From: JANOQP01 sp044227705
GTDB taxonomy: Bacteria > Bacteroidota > Bacteroidia > Chitinophagales > Saprospiraceae
NCBI GenBank assembly: GCA_044227705.1
Contig: JBGAWE010000249.1
Span: 1 to 6,290, forward strand
Direction: 5' to 3'
DNA length: 6,290 nt
A program made the position numbers and the translations under genes. The notes beneath the pieces are model-generated. The model saw only the letters and a program-made list of their open reading frames with translations. It was not told the DNA's origin and did no database searches. This document shows positions 5,324-6,290 of this stretch, piece after piece (position 1 is the stretch's first letter; every line of letters begins with the position of its first letter).

Positions 5324-6290
5324 ATGAAGCATTTCTTCTTTGCCCTGATGCTGCTCCTCGCGGGCGGCACGATGGCGGCCCAGTCGCTCGAAGCCGTCCT
5401 CGACGGAACCACCGAGACCACCTGCCCCAACACCTCCGACGGCGCCATCGCCATCTCGGTGACGGGCGGCACCGCTCCTTACACCTTCCTTTGGTCGAAC
5501 GGCTCGACCGATGAGGACCTCTCCGGCATCCCGCCGGGCAATTACTCGGTCATCGTCAGCGACGCGGGCGGCACGTCCGACACCCTTTCCGACATCCTGC
5601 TCGAATGGGTCAACCTCCTCCCCGCCGTCTGGGCCGAGGGCGGGACGCTCACCTGCGCCGAGCCGGAAATCCAACTGAACTCGATCTACACGGCCTACAA
5701 CGCCGCCGTTCTCTGGACAGGCCCAGTCGGTTTCACCTCGACGGACTCCTTGCCGACGGTCAACGAAGCGGGCGACTACCTCCTCGCCGTCGTTGACACG
5801 ATAACCGGCTGCGCGGCCTCGACGACGGCCTCCGTCCTTTTGAACAACACGCCACCCGAGGCAAACGCGACAGGCAGCACGCTCACCTGCCTCGCCAGTT
5901 CGGTTCAAATTTTCGGCAGTTCGATGCCGCCGACCGTCAGCTTTGACTGGACGGGGCCGGGCGGCTTCGGAACCGACGAGCAGAACCCGACCGTCGACCA
6001 GCCGGGCGACTACGTATTGACCGTCATCGACACTTTGAACGGCTGCTCATCGACGGCGACAGCGACGGTTTTGGAAGATTTGGAAACCCCGACCGGCTTC
6101 TCCGCCGGAGCCGACATACACAATGATTGCGTCAACCAGAACTGGAACCTCCTCGGAACCATCGACGATTTGCTCCAATCGGCAAGCTGGAGCGGGCCGA
6201 ACGGCTTTGCCTCTGCCGACCCGGCCGCGCCTTTTGCCGAAGCGGGTGACTACATCCTCACCGTCACCGACCTGACGAGCGGCTGCACGG
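5324..6290 (+). CDS. Secreted repeat protein with SprB-type repeat and Ig-like Cys repeats (partial, 3' end beyond window)
   Basis: The first 322 residues of a larger exported protein; the frame is open to the right edge. Residues 1-19 are a signal peptide (MKHFFFALMLLLAGGTMAA). Residues about 33-83 match the SprB repeat (DGAIAISVTGGTAPYTFLWSNGSTD, with LSGIPPGNYSVIVSDAGG), known from the gliding adhesin SprB of Flavobacterium and other Bacteroidota surface proteins. From residue 106 come three Ig/PKD-like repeats of about 78-80 residues. Each has a Cys, a WTGP/WSGP-x-GF motif 20 residues later, (A/P)GDYxLxVxD, and a second Cys 52 residues after the first. Such proteins normally end in a type IX secretion sorting domain, which would lie outside this window (inference). 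Likely a cell-surface adhesin or matrix protein. The start at 5324 is fixed by the signal peptide; no Shine-Dalgarno is present. The minus-strand frame through 5309-5908 is a shadow. Confidence 0.9.
   Translation, partial: MKHFFFALMLLLAGGTMAAQSLEAVLDGTTETTCPNTSDGAIAISVTGGTAPYTFLWSNGSTDEDLSGIPPGNYSVIVSDAGGTSDTLSDILLEWVNLLPAVWAEGGTLTCAEPEIQLNSIYTAYNAAVLWTGPVGFTSTDSLPTVNEAGDYLLAVVDTITGCAASTTASVLLNNTPPEANATGSTLTCLASSVQIFGSSMPPTVSFDWTGPGGFGTDEQNPTVDQPGDYVLTVIDTLNGCSSTATATVLEDLETPTGFSAGADIHNDCVNQNWNLLGTIDDLLQSASWSGPNGFASADPAAPFAEAGDYILTVTDLTSGCT
5639..6290 (+). repeat. Tandem protein repeats, about 78 residues each
   Basis: Three coding repeat units begin near 5639, 5873 and 6107 (residues 106, 184 and 262); the third runs out of the window. 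Cys111/163, Cys189/241 and Cys269/321 are each 52 apart, and Trp131, Trp209 and Trp289 each lie 20 after the first Cys. The units have diverged strongly in sequence while the spacing is kept, which points to selection on a disulfide-clamped beta-sandwich rather than recent duplication. Confidence 0.8.

Noticed and set aside
5309..5908. 199-aa minus-strand frame rich in Gly, Arg and Val
   Set aside because: It is antisense to the secreted repeat protein, whose signal peptide and repeats are unmistakable.

Overview
The window looks like chromosomal DNA from a high-GC member of the Bacteroidota, most likely the Saprospiria (Lewinella/Saprospiraceae type). This is inferred from four things: a secreted protein that opens with a SprB-type repeat and continues with Cys-paired 'W(T/S)GPxGF' surface repeats; a eukaryotic-like citrate synthase; a short one-POTRA Omp85 protein; and start codons without Shine-Dalgarno sequences. 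No taxonomic marker gene is present, so this placement is an inference.

Layout, left to right. Citrate synthase (gltA type) is on the minus strand at 48-1361. Upstream of it, on the same strand, is a 304-aa fusion of a RimJ/RimL-type GNAT acetyltransferase with a DUF4440/SnoaL-like domain (1461-2375). The 99-bp gap between them holds a 50-bp REP/BIME-like element made of two inverted 'GTAG + hairpin' units. The stop codon of the acetyltransferase gene lies inside this element. Divergent from the acetyltransferase, across a 100-bp gap, is a thioredoxin-type glutathione peroxidase (2476-2946, plus). It converges, with only 6 bp between the stop codons, on a 465-aa POTRA/Omp85 outer-membrane protein (2953-4350, minus). 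Upstream of that, on the same strand, is an 88-residue hypothetical protein (4451-4717).

From 4718 to 5323 there is little convincing coding sequence: one doubtful 42-aa ORF (4871-4999), then about 320 bp of non-coding DNA rich in inverted repeats, including a 27-bp near-perfect palindrome and a cluster of GTCAAC-like hexamers. This leads into a large secreted repeat protein (5324 to the right edge, incomplete), probably a cell-surface or type IX secreted adhesin.

The genes do not form one obvious pathway: central metabolism, peroxide defence, envelope biogenesis and surface display sit side by side. No phage, integrase, CRISPR, toxin-antitoxin or defence module is visible. The most notable items are the REP/BIME-like element and its overlap with a stop codon, the acetyltransferase-DUF4440 fusion, the palindromic leader of the surface protein, and the regular Cys/Trp spacing of its repeats.
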